A stretch of 64,000 nucleotides of DNA from Zingiber officinale (GCF_018446385.1 NC_055998.1:68132744-68196743); one strand, 5' to 3'; numbered from the stretch's first letter, positions 11,185 to 24,500 are shown. The notes: generated from the sequence alone by a model not told the origin. Translations and numbers: made by a program.

Positions 11185-12440
11185 GCCAAGGAAGTTGTAA
11201 ATCTTTTGCACTGGCTTTGGCTACTCCCCATCTATTAACTACTTCAATCTTATTTGGGTCAACTGAAATACCTTCTACGAGAGGCTACCTTAAATTCTCT
11301 AGAACCGTTATGAGAAATTGCCCATGTTCTTCATATGACAAGGAGTATATTAGGATATCATTGTAAAATACAATTACAAAATAGTTTAAATATTTCAGAA
11401 ATACCAAATTCATCAAAACCATCAAGAGAGTAGTAGCATGGGTAAGCCCAAAAGGCATTTTCAATTACTCATAATGTCCCTACTGAGTTTGGAAAGCAGA
11501 ATATTTAATATCCACATCTCTATCCTTCAATTGGTGATAGATATATTTCAAATCAATTTTTAAGTACACATAGGTGCACCTAATGGTCACAGCATTTAAT
11601 TATCTATAGACGACCTTTTTTTTTCTTGAAGAAAAGAATTGGAGCACCCCATGGAGAAGCACTAGGGCAGATAAAACCATTATCTATCAATTCTACAAAC
11701 TCTTCTTCAATCTTCAGTTCTTCCATCTCTTTCAATATTCTTTGATATAGAGCTTCAGTACTGGAGTCGTGCTAGCAAGTAGCTCAATGACAAACTAATC
11801 GTCTTGGCTATAAGCACGGGATTTTTTCTGAAATTAATTTCTTGGAGAGTTGCACTGAGCTATGGACATCAAAACTTACCAAATACAAGGGATATTTGTT
11901 AGAATCTGAGATAATAACCGTCAAGCATGAAGTGCTAAGATAATAGATAACCTAGTCTATAATCTCAACAAACTTTAATGATGGATGATATTAGGGTCTA
12001 AAAGAATACACTTTTGCTTGATAGTCAAGAGTGACATCATTCTTTAAAAACTAATCCATGCTTAAAATAATATCAAATTTAGACATCTTTAGCACCTATA
12101 TATCCGTTGCAATAACATAACTACAAAAGTCTAATGAATAATGCTAATCTCCCAATTTGACATCAACTCTCTGCCTGTAGTACATTACTAATCTTATGTA
12201 TCCACATAGGAAAAATAGAGGAATTTGAACTACCAATATCTATCAGTATATCAAGAGAAATGCTATCAACTAAATTGACACGTTGAAGAACTGAGCTTTT
12301 GTTCATTGTGCCTCTTTATGAGTCGTGTCATACACATGTCCCAACTCCTAATTATGCTACTAGCCTCTCTAGGTTGAATACAACTTTGGTCCTTGGAAGG
12401 CTAATGCAAGTTCTTTTGGGACTTATAGGTTTGGAGAGGT
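11185..12440 (-). pseudogene. Ty3/gypsy pol remnant (reverse transcriptase, upstream protease-like part)
   Basis: On the - strand near 11,690-11,630 the frame reads FVELIDNGFICPSASPWGAP, a Ty3/gypsy RT signature. Downstream, near 11,390-11,220, come a degenerate active-site region in which YxDD reads YNDI, SYEEHGQF, and GISVDPNKIE. Stops and frame changes are frequent throughout. 11,760-12,440 on the same strand occupies the protease/linker position but is too decayed for firm assignment. Confidence 0.7.
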
Positions 12441-12474
12441 AGCAAATAGAAGTGACATTATTGTAGCAAAAAAA

Positions 12475-12660
12475 AAGGTGATTACGCTCACCCCAGACGT
12501 CCCTCACAGCCTACCCCCAGGTTGTGTGAAGGGAGGTAAATCATCATATCAGTTTATAGCCGACAACCAAGTGGTTAGAGGTTGGGAGAGATTTTTTTTT
12601 CATGCGGGCGTGCCCGCCAAGAATTGACTCCTTGCCCCATTGTAGCAAAATTGTCAAGTA
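12475..12660 (-). repeat. SINE-like short interspersed repeat
   Basis: Read on the - strand the unit starts near ggggcaaggagtcaattctt and ends in gtctggggtgagcg. It contains a poly-A/T run (12,592-12,600) and a GTCAATTC motif resembling a degenerate B box. A related design occurs at 44,035-44,240. The tRNA origin is inferred. Confidence 0.35.
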
Positions 12661-13382
12661 AATAAGGCGGCAGCGGCGGCGGGTGTTATTATAATAGAGG
12701 TGATGGGTTCTATTGTAATAGAGGTGGTCGGTATTGCTGTGATGGAAGTGGTTGGTATTGCCCCAAATAATCCTGCTATGGCAACTAGGACTGCAAATGA
12801 TACAATTGCAATTGCTGGAATGACTACGGAGGTGGGGGATATTAAGGTTTCAGGAATGCAAATGATACAACTATGATTACTTTAAAGAGTATGGAGGTCG
12901 GTGTTTTATTGCTTAAATGACTGGACCTTTTTGGACCTTTCTATTGCCAAGAGTTAGGAGGTTGTGATATAGGTCGACCTTGCTAGAACTTGTTAGAACT
13001 CAAGGTACAATCTCTACTCAAATGCCCTTATAACTTGCAATAGAAATGTGTTTTGGTCCAATAGACACTTAAACATTGGCCTTGTGCGCTAATCCAATAT
13101 GCATCATAGGATCCTCACAGCCTCCTCCAATTATATTAAGGTGGGTGTGAGGATCCTATTATGTTTTATCCATGGTGGCAAAAGTTGATTCGCTTGCCCC
13201 AGCGCCTCCGCTAGCCCATCCTAGGCCAACACGGAAGAGGTAAATTACGGGTGGCTACTAGCCTTGGGCAGTTGAACAGCGCTATTATGTTTTATCCATC
13301 TTTTATGGGTGTGAGTACCACCTAGCTGTACTCCCTACAATTTGGGTTTGAGTCTTGGCATCCTAACCACTAGATCGATTAC
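12661..13382. other. Unassigned repeat-derived DNA
   Basis: No conserved frame. Gly/Asn-type triplet repeats occur at 12,670-12,860 (for example aggcggcagcggcggcgg), followed by sequence with some resemblance to decayed gypsy gag. 13,190-13,290 carries another cccagcgcctccg-type SINE-like patch. I cannot assign a function. Confidence 0.3.
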
Positions 13383-14100
13383 CTCAACTCTACTATCTTA
13401 ACTGTGAGATTTGTCGGCTAACCTCCCTCTCTTAGGAGATCTGCTGCTTAGTCATTTCAATGAAAATTACTCGTTAAAAACTTCCGGATATGTATTAATA
13501 GAGAACCTAAACATTCAAATCGAATATAAGTTGCAAGTCCTTGGGTAAAATGAAATGTACAATTATAATATCGAGGAACCATATGTGGACAAAACTAGGC
13601 AAATCCGCTAAACTCCGCATTGTATTCCATCATGCTTATAAACTTCTGACATTGAGAAATGCAAAATGTTGTAGGAAAAATATTCCCTCTCTAATGGCTC
13701 TCTTAAGATTGTGTTTTACATCCTCTATCATGTAACAACTTACCCTCTAAAATGGTAGGTGTCTTAACTCTCTTATCTTGATTGTGAGGTCGTTGACTAG
13801 TCTCCCTAGCTTAGGGGACCTGTTGCTTAGTCATTTCAATGAAAATTACTCAGTCAAAAACCATAAAATTAAATGTACAATTATGATCCCAAGCTGCCAT
13901 ATATGGACAAAACTGAACAAGTTTGCTAAAGTCTGCATTGTATTCCATAATGCTTCAATAAGCTGTTTGAGATTTATAAATTTATGATGCTGAGCAACAC
14001 AGAACATTGTACGAAAATATTCCCTCTCCAATGCTTCTCCAAAGATTGTGTTTTAAATTCTTTGTCATGTATGCTCTAAAATGGTAGGTTACTAACTCCA
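13383..14100. repeat. Diverged tandem duplication, about 385-bp unit
   Basis: 13,383-13,768 and 13,769-14,100 align along their length. Shared blocks include ttagtcatttcaatgaaaat, aaatgtacaattat, atatggacaaaact, gcattgtattccat and ctctaaaatggtaggt. The copies differ by substitutions and small indels, so the duplication is old. No coding potential is convincing. Confidence 0.75.
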
Positions 14101-15449
14101 CCTTCTTGGTATTTGAACATGATATATATTCAAAGGTACACTTGTGTCGTCCAATCATTTATATGCCTCTTAAGGGTTACTACCTCCATAGGAGAATGTT
14201 AAGTAATCCTTTGCCAATTTAGAAAACAAAGAAATCCAGGTTTATCCACTAGTATGTTTCCTGTAGGGGTAGTCGGGTCAACTACTGGCACCCCCAGTGG
14301 ATTAGAGCCCACTGTAGGCAGCACATTTGTATGGCCAACAGGCCTTGCACTGAGATCAAACCAAGAATCCAAATTGTGTTGCCAAGATAGGACTGGTATG
14401 CACTCTAAGCCTTAAACAATCCACTAACTGATAGATGCATACCACGTGCTTAGCCATTATAGGTATGTTTACCTTGAGGCATTACATGACATAACAAAAT
14501 AAAGTTTTACAATAAATCATAACTGAATTTCTGAAACAACGATTAAAAATGACTCCTAAAACTTATTGCTTATAGATACACCTCGACTTATTTGAAAATA
14601 TCTTATGTCAAGAAATTTCAAAACTAAAAAATGAAAAATAACCCACAAAAATAAGCAAAACAGACTTCTGTACCAACTAAGGCTGATGCAATAGGAGTGC
14701 CATTCCACTGACCAAGATACAAAACACTCAAGTCAATAAGACCTATATAACAAATAAGTATTAGTGCAAAACAATGTGATTGTTTCCCAGTATCAAGGAG
14801 ATTACTCATTGAATTCTTACTTCTAAAGTGAGGCTAGTTTGCAGGGCAGTGGTGCCCTGGATGTAACGTAACAAACAACAGGTGATAGCTTCCAAGGGCA
14901 CATGGGCTGACAATGATATTATGGTGTATAGGCAACAAGAAAGGAGGGAGAAAGCAAGGGAAGAGGGGAAGAAGTCCAAAGTGAAAATGCAGCGATAATG
15001 CAAGGGTGCACAGGCAATCCTCGATGGTGGGGTGTCGTGCAATGGAAATAGCGGGAAAGAGAAGAAAAGAGAAATAGTGGGAAAAGGGGAGGAGGTGGAT
15101 GATGACAACAATTGTGGCTCTATGTGGTGGTGGTTGTTTGAGGGATGAGCAATAGTGATTGCATGGTTGCACATAAGTTGAATGAGAGGGAGAGGGGAAA
15201 ATGAAGAGAAAGAGTGAAAGAAAGAGAGAGGGGGAAAGCTATCAACAGAGGATAGGTAGCTAGCAGTGGGTATGGCTAGCTGCTCATGAGTGCAAGAAAG
15301 GCATTGTGAATGACGACAATGTGGAAAGAGGGAGAGGAGAGCAATCGGGTGATTGCATGGAGAGAGACTATATAATGCCAAACTTCAAATATTTCACTAA
15401 CTCATCTTAACGCGTTTAAACCAGGCTATCTCAAATATAAATTTGATAA
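14101..15449. other. Non-coding stretch with purine-rich tract
   Basis: 14,940-15,240 is strongly purine-rich (GA/GGA runs), which creates long Ser/Leu/His-rich frames on the other strand. These frames have no domain features or codon structure of a gene. I see no recognised element in the rest. Confidence 0.4.
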
Positions 15450-16249
15450 TCAATTTTTTTTTCTTTTGTTTAAAGTCCTAAATCCTATCCTTCAGCGATT
15501 CATCAATCTCTCACGCCGATTCGACTACCTCTTGCCTCCTCTGGAAGCATCTGCTCAACGATCGGTAAATTTTTCAGTAATTTATTTTATGCAAATAATT
15601 TTTTTGCCTCTTGTGATGCTTCCCGCATCACGGGACGCATCCAATGCCACTGGGATCGTGATGTTTTTTTAAAAATTAATTTATTATTTATTTAATTCAA
15701 ATAATTCCTCATTTAATTGGTTAATTCAAATAGACTTTTATAAATTCTAATTAAATTATCCAATAAACTATATAAAAATATATTTAAAATTAAAATACTT
15801 TTATAAATTTTATTAATTTATTTATATTCTAATATTATATTTAAAATTTAAAAATTCTAATAAATATTGTTAATTAATCTATATTCTGATATTTTTATTT
15901 AAAATTTAAAAATTCTATTAAATCTTATTAATTCATATAAATCATATTTATATTCATCATTTTATATTTAAAATTTTTAAAAAATTCTAATAAATTTTAT
16001 TAATTCATATAAATCACATTTATATTTTGATAATGTCTTTTTACTGATTTATATTAATGTTTTTTTTACTTATTTATATTTTTTTATTTATTGATTTTAG
16101 TGGTCTTAAGTCTTAATCATGTTAAATATAATAATTCCATCAACTCGAAAGGATATTGCTTTTATATATAATTTTTTTCTTAGACTTGTTAATAATTCTA
16201 AAGTTTCTAAATTTATTCTTAAATCACTTTTTAGGTTATTAAATTACAA

Positions 16250-16747
16250 TGGCAAGCAATCCATCTTCGACGACATCCGTTACTCAACATAAATCTAAGA
16301 TTCTTAGGAGAAGGTCAAATGACATCAGATGGGAGTTTGAGATGTTGATTGATCATAAGAATCTTGACAAAATTAAATGTAAGGTGTGTGAAAAAATGAT
16401 ATCTGGGAGTGTATAGGATCAAGGAGTACATAGGAAATATATCTGGAAATGTATTTAGTTGTCGAAAAACATCTCAAGAAGATAAAAATAAGTGCAAAGT
16501 GACTATTTTAGAAGGGAGGAACAGAAAAAAGAATAAAATAATGGAAGAACAAAGTTGTAGGGCAGAGGTGACATTTCTCTAGACGAAGAAGGTCCTGAAA
16601 TTGAAGGGATAGATGGAATTCAAAAACCTCTTCTGCTTGGCCCCATGGATAGATATGTATCGATAATTGCTCCAGAAAATATAGGTTCCGGTGGGAGTAA
16701 AGTACTTCGCCAAAAAAATATAAATGAGGCACTTTTCAAAGAGTGAA
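16250..16747 (+). pseudogene. hAT transposase N-terminal part (BED zinc finger)
   Basis: The ATG at 16,250 opens MASNPSSTTSVTQHKSK. A BED-finger-like section follows with WEFEMLIDHKNLDKIKCKVC, giving the CxxC half of the zinc site. A stop in the following line, then frame changes, lead to DRYVSIIAPE and INEALFKE, typical of the linker after the finger in plant hAT transposases. The frame ends at the LTR-like insertion. The finger would bind terminal DNA in an active protein; this copy is dead. Confidence 0.7.
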
Positions 16748-17531
16748 TGAAACAACCCTAACACTAAATTTAACTAAATGAATTATATTTGAACTTTACC
16801 GATGAAACTCTTAAACATAACTCAAGTCTCAATTAAATACCCCACTCAAAGCATATGGAATCAACATTTAAAATTCCAGAAATTTAAAACCTCAATAAAC
16901 TTAATTAAAGCCCTCCCCTCAAAATCTATTCACTTTAGTCTTATGCGGAAATTAAAGGTCTTCGGGAGTGTACTGCCATGGTTTGGATCACTCAAGTGTT
17001 AGAGCCTCCTGCCTCAACATCTTCCTCACCTGCAACCATTCATATCTAGTGAGCCTAGTGACTCAGCACATCCAAACCAGTATAACAAGCAGATAAACAT
17101 ACATTCACATGCATTTATGATTTTATTTACTGCAAAAACATTTAACTTTAATTCAATGGCACCCACTTTAATCTAAACCTTTATGCCTAATGCCGACTTC
17201 ACAGTGTCATCCTCTAATTGATTGATCAATCTATTAACCAAAGTCCTAGGCTGGCAGAGTTCTTTGACCTTGTTATCGTCAAATCCCTCATGCCATCATA
17301 TAGTACGTATACCATCCCCGTTTTCGACGGATTTCCTTTCTTCTTATGAGTTCACTCCCCCATTTTCGACAGATCCATTTCCTCTTGTGAGTTCACCGCC
17401 CCCGTTTTCGACGGGTTCCTCACTACCTCTTGACACATCCGATTCACTTTCTAAAAAAAATATAGACATATTCATAAAATTCTAAACTTTAACCCTCTCG
17501 ACTTCTTGCCTTAAGGAGGGTACTACATTTT
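16748..17531. mobile_element. Probable solo LTR inserted in the hAT transposase
   Basis: Begins TGAAACAACCCTAACACTAA and ends GGAGGGTACTACA, with TG...CA ends and terminal style of plant gypsy LTRs. It separates the BED part from the DUF659 part of the transposase. No matching target duplication is visible (GTGAA before, TTTTT after). Some transposase sequence is also missing, so a deletion may have accompanied or followed insertion. Confidence 0.5.
17301..17420. repeat. Short tandem repeat, three copies of about 42-46 bp
   Basis: The block ccgttttcgacgg followed by a t-rich, tgagttcac-containing spacer occurs three times (near 17,319, 17,361 and 17,403) with small changes. It lies inside the LTR-like insertion. 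Confidence 0.7.
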
Positions 17532-18611
17532 TAGAGTTTAAGGAATCTTCAAACGAGCCACATACAGCTGAATTTATTTTTAAATATGTTGACAAGTGTG
17601 TTGAACAAGTAGAAGCTCAAAATATTGTTCAAATTGTAACAGACAATGCTACCAACAATATGGCTGTAGCTAAATTAATAAGAGAAAAATGACTTAGGAT
17701 ATTTTGGAGTTCATGTGCAACTCACACTGTTAATCTCATGTTTGAAAGTATTAGCAAACTTCCACGATATAAAAAGATTATTGAGCAATCCAAGTCTTTT
17801 ACCATTTTCATTTATGCTCACTATAATAGTTTATCATTGATGAGAAGTTTCATGAAGAAGAGAGACATAGTCCAGCCAAGAGTTACCAGGTTTGCATAAA
17901 ATTTCCTCACATTATAAAGTTTGATTGAAAAAAAAAATTAGTTTAAGGGCTATATTTACAAGTGATACATGGGAAAAATGTAAATGGTGAAAAACAAACA
18001 GAGGGAAATTAGCACTCACTCTACTGTAATAAGCAAGAGTTTTTAGAATGGTGTAACACTTTGTTTGAAAATATTTACTCCTTTGGTAAGAGTTCTTCGA
18101 TTGGTAGATGGAGATGGAAAGTCATCCATAGGGTTTCTATATGGGAAGCTTTTTCAAGCTAAAAAAAATATCAAGGTGACCCTAAACAATGTGGAATCAA
18201 ATTATCAATCTATCATAGTGATTATTGGTCAAAAATAAAGGATAGACTTGATACATCATTGCATACCACTGCCTTTATGTTGAATCCCTATTTTTACTAT
18301 AAAGATAGTTCTATTTCTCTTTGTAAGGAGGTCACAGCAGCGATTTTTGAATGCATGAAAATTTTGCATGCCAATGAGTTCGATTTACAACAAACAATTA
18401 TTAACAAGGAATTTGCAAAATACAGAGACAAGTCTGGGTTATTTGGAAAAATATTGGCAGCAAAAGTCTATGAAAAAAATGATACATTTGATCCATGTGC
18501 ATGGTGGAGTACATATGGTGCTCACACCCAATTTCCTAAGAGTGACATTGAGGGTACTATCATTAACTACAAGTTTATTTGGGTGTGAAAGAAATTTGAG
18601 TATATTGAATG
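17532..18611 (+). pseudogene. hAT transposase central part (DUF659 and hAT dimerisation region)
   Basis: Frames starting just after the LTR-like insertion give NIVQIVTDNATNNMAVAK, a DUF659 catalytic-region motif, then CATHTVNLMFESISKLP and QPRVTRFA. After further breaks, 18,259-18,588 reads HTTAFMLNPYFYY and WWSTYGAHTQF, the start of the C-terminal hAT dimerisation region. Stops and frame changes show the gene is inactive. An intron probably follows near 18,612-18,711 (ttttttag acceptor). Confidence 0.75.
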
Positions 18612-18711
18612 AGTAAGCTTTAAACTTTAAATCTTTAATTAAAGTAAAGTTTTAATTTTTAAAATTTATATTCATGTTACTAACTATAATATTTACTTTC
18701 TCTTTTTTTAG

Positions 18712-19097
18712 ATTCATACAAAGAAAGGAAATAGGTTGGATGTCAACAGGTTGAACAATCTAGTATTTGTCCAATTTAATGCTAGATTGTTGAACAAACG
18801 AAAAAAAGAAAAAGAAAGGAATGTCGATGTCCTTCTTGCAAAAAATGCTTCAAATGCACAAGGTTGAATTGTGGATGGTGGGAAGATGATGAAGTTGAAC
18901 TAGATTCCTGGCTCACATGACAAATGGTTGATGAAGCAAGTGGAGCAGATGAAAAAATCTACAACCTCGAAGAAGCTCTAAAGTGAGAACTTCATGAGGA
19001 TGATTTTGCATCCAAAGAAGAAGAGGAGGATCACAATAATGATATTGTATTTGTGTCCGATGAAGAACAAGTTGTTGAAAATTATGAAGTAGAATAA
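18712..19097 (+). pseudogene. hAT transposase C-terminal exon remnant
   Basis: Starts after a tttttttag acceptor with IHTKKGNRLDVNRLNNLV, the usual hAT C-terminal helix, then VQFNARLL, a Lys-rich patch and an acidic tail. Stops occur in the frame. The terminal GAAGTAGAATAA at 19,086-19,097 is a plausible original end. Confidence 0.6.
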
Positions 19098-19301
19098 ATA
19101 TGTGATATTTTATTGGTTGTATAATTTTAAACTCATTTTAAATTTGATGTTATTGTGTTGGAGTTATAGTATGCGATTTATTGTGTAATTTATGTTGATA
19201 CCGAGGAATCCGCCTAGCGGTGTCTAGTCCTCGCCTAGGCGGCCTAGGCACTAGGTTTTGGTCTACCGCCTGACTAGCGCCTAGCAAATTTTAAAACCTT
19301 G

Positions 19302-20095
19302 ATTTGATTCAATCCTAAACTAGCCTAAGTTATTTCAAATCGATCCTGCTTTTGCTTTCCATGTAATACTAATCACTAATCACCATGTCTATTGATGGAT
19401 TCCATCCAAACCCAATTTGACTTTAGTTTGACACCTAAAACCTTTTTTTGTTTTGTTCAACACATCTTGTCGTTTAATTTTTTAAAAAAAAAATTAAGGC
19501 GTGAAAATATTAATGCAATAAAACTTGATATAACAAGGGTAGTAACAAGTACTAACTGAATTCAACATAATGAATTGAGAAAATAAAATATTTACCAGTT
19601 TCCCTTCTGTCAGCATTTTAATTGATACTAGATAGTATCCTTCCACTGTAGAATAATTTTAACAGTTGCAGTATGAGAACTTAGTTGAGTTACTCATAGT
19701 CAAAAAGAACAAGAACAATACTTTGTTCAAAGGATCTCATTTGATGAAATACTTTTGTTGTGGGCAATCTCCAGTTTTAAAGCAACACAAGCTAACTTCC
19801 TTCAGCTTAGAGTACCCTGACCAGCCGATTTGTTTCCCACATTACATTCTGTGATACTAGACACCAACAAGAGGATGCAGAAGTGCTAGGGAGATATAAG
19901 TAACTGGAAGATCTGAAACCAATTGAATGAACCAAGCAATTGTTTAGTTATATAGGTTTGATTAGTAGAGTTAATTCACCCACAATTGGAAAATAATTTT
20001 TTTCCCCAAAAAACTTCTTTGAACTTTTTCCTTTTTTGAGTTGTTTGCATATGATTAATTCTGCTATTCTAATGATCTGTTGTGCTAACTTCCAG
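19302..20095. other. Sequence upstream of the first visible MATE exon
   Basis: No coding exon of the MATE gene is recognisable between the hAT end and the acceptor at 20,094-20,095. A 62-codon frame at 19,666-19,854 has no MATE similarity and is treated as chance. If the gene is intact, this is intron. Confidence 0.5.
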
Positions 20096-21593
20096 GTTAT
20101 TGCTGCTTTTATGATGCTGGAAACCCTTAACAAGTCTGGTTATAGTGCTTTTTTAGTATGCATTCCTTCACTTGGAGAATTGCTCCAAATACTAGCTATT
20201 GCTGCTCCAGTTTTCATAACAATGACTTCAAAGGTCTATTCATGTTTATTACACACAGCCCATGCATAAAGATTGTGAGGAATCATAATTGAATATTTTC
20301 AGGTTGCTTTCTATTCTCTAATCACCTATTCTGCTACATCAATGGGGACAATCACACTAGCAGCTCATCAGGTCTCTAGACTCTTTGGGACGAAGAAAAT
20401 TTTCAACATATTTTGCATTGTCTGTTGTATATTTGAATATTCCATAAATAAAATTGTCTAATTATACTTTGTAATCTAGGTTATGGTTAATGTCTTTTGC
20501 ATGTTCACTGTTTGGGGTGAACCTCTCTCACAAACTGCACAGTCGTTCATGCCAGAGTTGATCCATGGAGTGAATCGCAGTTTACAGAAGGTCAATAATC
20601 TTGCTGTTTCCATTATTTTTTTCATGCAACATTTATGATGACCTGTAGTTAACTTTTGATACCATTTTTTAAAATCCATAAAAGATTTTCTTTATTATTC
20701 TGCAGCATCATTGTCATCAAATTCATTAATGTGTTTTGTCACTTTTGTGTAGAGAATTCATTTTACATTCAAGCAATAAATTGAGGTTGGTTTCTGTTTT
20801 CTGAAATTCTTGCATATAGGCATTGAAAATATGTCAATCAAGTACATAATTCACCATTTTTTTCAACAAATTAAGAACTATATAGTTTCCTTTCATTATA
20901 CTGGATAGTTAATATAATATGTTTTTTTTTCTGATTTCAACAGCTTGTTCGATTTTTTTTTATTTAAATTCTCGAGCTGATAAGATTTTGGTTTTGATCT
21001 TGAGCTTGTGAGATTTCTTCAAGCACTCTTTAACCTGATGATTTTACATGGAGCTGATAAGTTCTGACTTGATTTTGGTTGAGTACATTTTTGTTACTGA
21101 TGTTCTTTTGCTAAAGAAAAAAATGTTAGACCAGCTTAAAGAGATTTTTTTTCTTTGAAAACAGTTAGTGCTAAATGGAGATTGTTAAGGTTTCCTTATC
21201 TCTAAAAATGTTGCTGATGGGTTTGTAATTACATTCTTTGTTTTATCAAGCCAACTAAAATATGTTGCTTTAAAAGTTTTAGTTTTCCCTAGTATTAGTA
21301 GATTTGGAAGTTCTATTGGAAGTGTTTTCTGTATTCATTGTCCTTGATAATTCAAACATGTAATTTCATAAACTTCAATTGATGGAACTACTTTGGTCTG
21401 TTATGTTCTCCAGTGTAGTGCTTGTTTTTGTGGGTTTTTGACTGAGGCTTCTTTGTCAAACTAGGCACGGATGTTACTCAAATCACTCACTATGATTGGA
21501 GTAATAATTGGATTGACGTTGGGAGCTGTTGGAACTTCTATCCCATGGCTTTTGCCTCACTTTTTTACAACTGATGAAATGGTCATTGGTGAG
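20096..21593 (+). CDS. MATE gene, exons A-D
   Basis: Four phase-0 exons in 1.5 kb. A (46 codons): [19 protein letters not shown] and the cytosolic-loop-to-helix stretch ending ITMTSK. B (23 codons): [15 protein letters not shown] to AAHQ. C (37 codons): [16 protein letters not shown] (43 codons): [16 protein letters not shown] to TTDEMVIGE. All acceptors end in AG and donors begin with GT at the given bounds. The 0.9-kb intron between C and D shows no element. Confidence 0.88.
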
Positions 21594-24500
21594 GTTGGTC
21601 ACTTTCTGAGGATAACTGTTATAAAGTGTCTTTTTTCTTTTATTATTTTCCTTATTTAGGTGGCATGGCCGAGATTTATCATTTTCAGAAAAATATGAGA
21701 CACAAGAAAGCAGCATAGGCAACACAACTTAATAGGAAACCTATTCCCCTGCTTGACTTGCTGTTGGTTTCTTGTCCACTGCAGGACACAGAGATGAAGA
21801 TAGCAAAGACCACATCCAACCCTAAAATAATAAAACTTAAACCCCATTACATTTGACTTGTTAACCCACTAAATCATAAACGCATTAAGCCATAACCTAA
21901 TTGACTCATAAACAAACTAAGCTCTTCGTTCTTACTAGGGGTGGCATTGATTGACCACTTCTTTGTTCCGGTGGGAAGTGACACAAATCAAGGTAGGTCT
22001 CCTCCTTTGTCTTCTCCTCATTGGTTCCACTGGTACCATCTGTTGGCACATTGGCGTGACATTGTTGTTGTTTCATTCTAGTTGAAAATCAAAACTTTGC
22101 CTTGGATTGAAATTTGGGAGAATTACCCATGTCAACCCCAAGTGAGCCTCCATGGTAATTGGCATGGTATAGAACTCACCATTGTTGTGCGATAATTTTG
22201 TCATCTGTACAACCAAAACATAGCTTGCAAATCTCAAATTAAAGAGCACCGCAATTGTGCAATCATGGTATGAAAATGCATTAAGCAGACTTTAACTACA
22301 TAAAAGACATCCATAAGATCATTGTCACATACTGAGAAACATAAGCAAAACGTACCACAAAGTCGAACTAGATTAAGCAAAGAATTTTACAACACAAGAA
22401 AAGTAAAGCAAAAGAAATCATGAATGAAATTCTAAAACATCTTAAAAATCATGAAGTGAATCCTAGAAGATCTAACTCTAACCAACCATTGAACTAGTCT
22501 CCTTGGGTCCTAGAGTTGCACAAAAAGGGGGTCGAGGCAAACAAAACTAATGAAATGTATAAAGTAATATAACAAAATAATTCCAAATGTATATTGCAAA
22601 GGATAATATTAATAAACTAATATTCTAAATGAGAATCAAATTGTATGAGTACTGAAAATAATATAATCCAATTGATATTTTCTGAAGTATTGCATTTAAC
22701 TAAGTGTAGTTTGGACTCAATCATGTGTGCTACTCCTTCCACTCTACTATATCAAGATAAAGAGTGACGCCATGTGCACACTATACAATGATATTTGTGG
22801 TGCAATCAATCCCTAAGAGACTTGTCTTAAGGGGGAGATGGGGAATTTGTTGAGATAATCATATTTAAATCATGGATGTTAGTGCAATCAACCCTTTAAG
22901 ATCAGACTGCTTGTGATGGTTTTGGCAAAGAGCTTAATTTAGGCTCATTACTGTATTTGATATATATGTGAGGTTGTGCAAGATTTGAACGAAACACATG
23001 GAAACTTGGTATACCCAAGGTGCTTGATGGATTGATGGCTCGAGGATTGTAGAGTTCTGAGAAAGTTAGCATTGGCATCCAAGGCACCACAGGGCACAGG
23101 ACAAGTAGCATCAGAGTGCTGCTTAGCCGAGGAGATGAACTATGTAAGTGAAGACATGAAGGATGGTGTACGGAGTGAGATGAGGACTCGATGGATCAGA
23201 GGGATGAGCAGTTTGACAAGAAAAGATTTCAAGGCATGGTAAGACTTTGTGGGATTTAGTAGTTGAGTGCATGAGGCAAAGATAGAACTCAACTATGGTA
23301 TCAACTTAATGGGATTCAACCTTAGAATGGTCGTAGTCAAATGTGTCAATCAACTAGTGTTGAATTATACTCGACTAGTTTGAACATCAAACCCTAAAAG
23401 TTGTCTATTTGAGGTTTGTGATTTGGATCGACTAATGGCTAAAACAACCAAATGTGATTTTATGAGAACAATTGACTGAATGATGCTATAGAGTTTGATT
23501 CAAATAGAGCTACAGATGAAATCTGCAACAAGAGGATTCTACTATCGGCTACAATAAATCCATCAACAAATGGTGCAACTAGTCGACTGATGAGCACTAA
23601 AACAGATAAATGATTCCAACTGTTGAAGCTAGAATATGAATATAGGAAGGGATCAAAGGTCGCAAATTGGATATTTGTTCAAGATCTATTCAATGCCAAT
23701 ATTTTGTCCAATTTTTAAGCCTCCTTGTAATCATTTTATTCTCATATCGTAGCTTCTTGTGTAATTATTGGAAGGGTTGTAAGAAGTTTCTTTGCCTTCG
23801 GTGCTGCTGAGGAGAGACATTCAGGATTGGTTCATCGAAGGATCGATAGACCATGGACTAGGAGCCTTGGGATGCTAGCGAACTACATTAAATGCCAGTG
23901 TCTCTTGGTTTGTTTTGCTAATTATTACTTTTCATTTTGTATATTTATTTTAGTGCACTAACTTACGGGACAAGTGGTACTCACCATCCTCAACTACTCC
24001 GGTTATCAATCACACATGTTGAAACATGTGCACTTAGTTTGTTTTGCTTGTTATTACTTTTCACTATGTATATATGTTTTAGTTCACTAGCTTGTAGGAT
24101 AAAGTGGTATTCACCCCTCTACCACTTCGGTTATTGATCACAAACATTCTAAAAGGATGAGTTTTAATGTGGTTAGCGAATCAATTGACAAAAAGTTTAA
24201 ATTAGATTTAATGTGTCAAGTGTATATGCTCAAACTTGATAGGAACTATAGGTGCAGTAGTGGAAAAGTCAAAGTTGAGGCTTGACAAGATGAAATTAAA
24301 CAAGGGTTTGGAAGTTAAATCCTAGAGATGAGCTCTTGGCAAGTGGAAGTTCAAGAGGTTCTTGTCAAATGAAGTCCCAGAGGAGAGCTCTTGGCTGGTG
24401 GAAGTCCAAGTGGTGCTTGGTCAGTGAAGTCCTAGAGGTGAGCTCTAGGCAAGTGAAAGTCCAAGTGGTTCTTGGTGAAGGAAGCCCTAGAGATGAGCTT

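Larger units (their letters stand above)
15450..19301 (+). mobile_element. Degraded hAT DNA transposon
   Basis: The right end is well defined: ...aaattttaaaaccttg at 19,286-19,301, the reverse of the hAT-type terminus CAAGGTTTTAAAA, followed by ATTTGATT as a candidate 8-bp target copy. The left end is uncertain. A candidate lies near 15,450, where a similar octamer (atttgata) precedes caatttttttt. Inside are BED-finger, DUF659 and hAT C-terminal coding remnants, plus an LTR-like insertion at 16,748-17,531. 15,660-16,245 is AT-rich and non-coding. 19,200-19,290 holds gcctaggcgg-type inverted motifs. Confidence 0.7.

Noticed and set aside
14806..15381. 191-codon open frame on the - strand
   Set aside because: It lies opposite a purine-rich tract, so stop codons are rare. 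The product is Ser/Leu/His-rich low complexity with no domain.
17301..17420. CRISPR-like spaced repeats
   Set aside because: Only three diverged copies in an LTR-like insertion of a plant genome; repeats and spacers do not have CRISPR structure.
16748..17531. Treating the LTR-like block as a hAT intron
   Set aside because: It has TG...CA ends and repeat-like content, and transposase sequence is missing across it, so simple splicing would not restore the gene.
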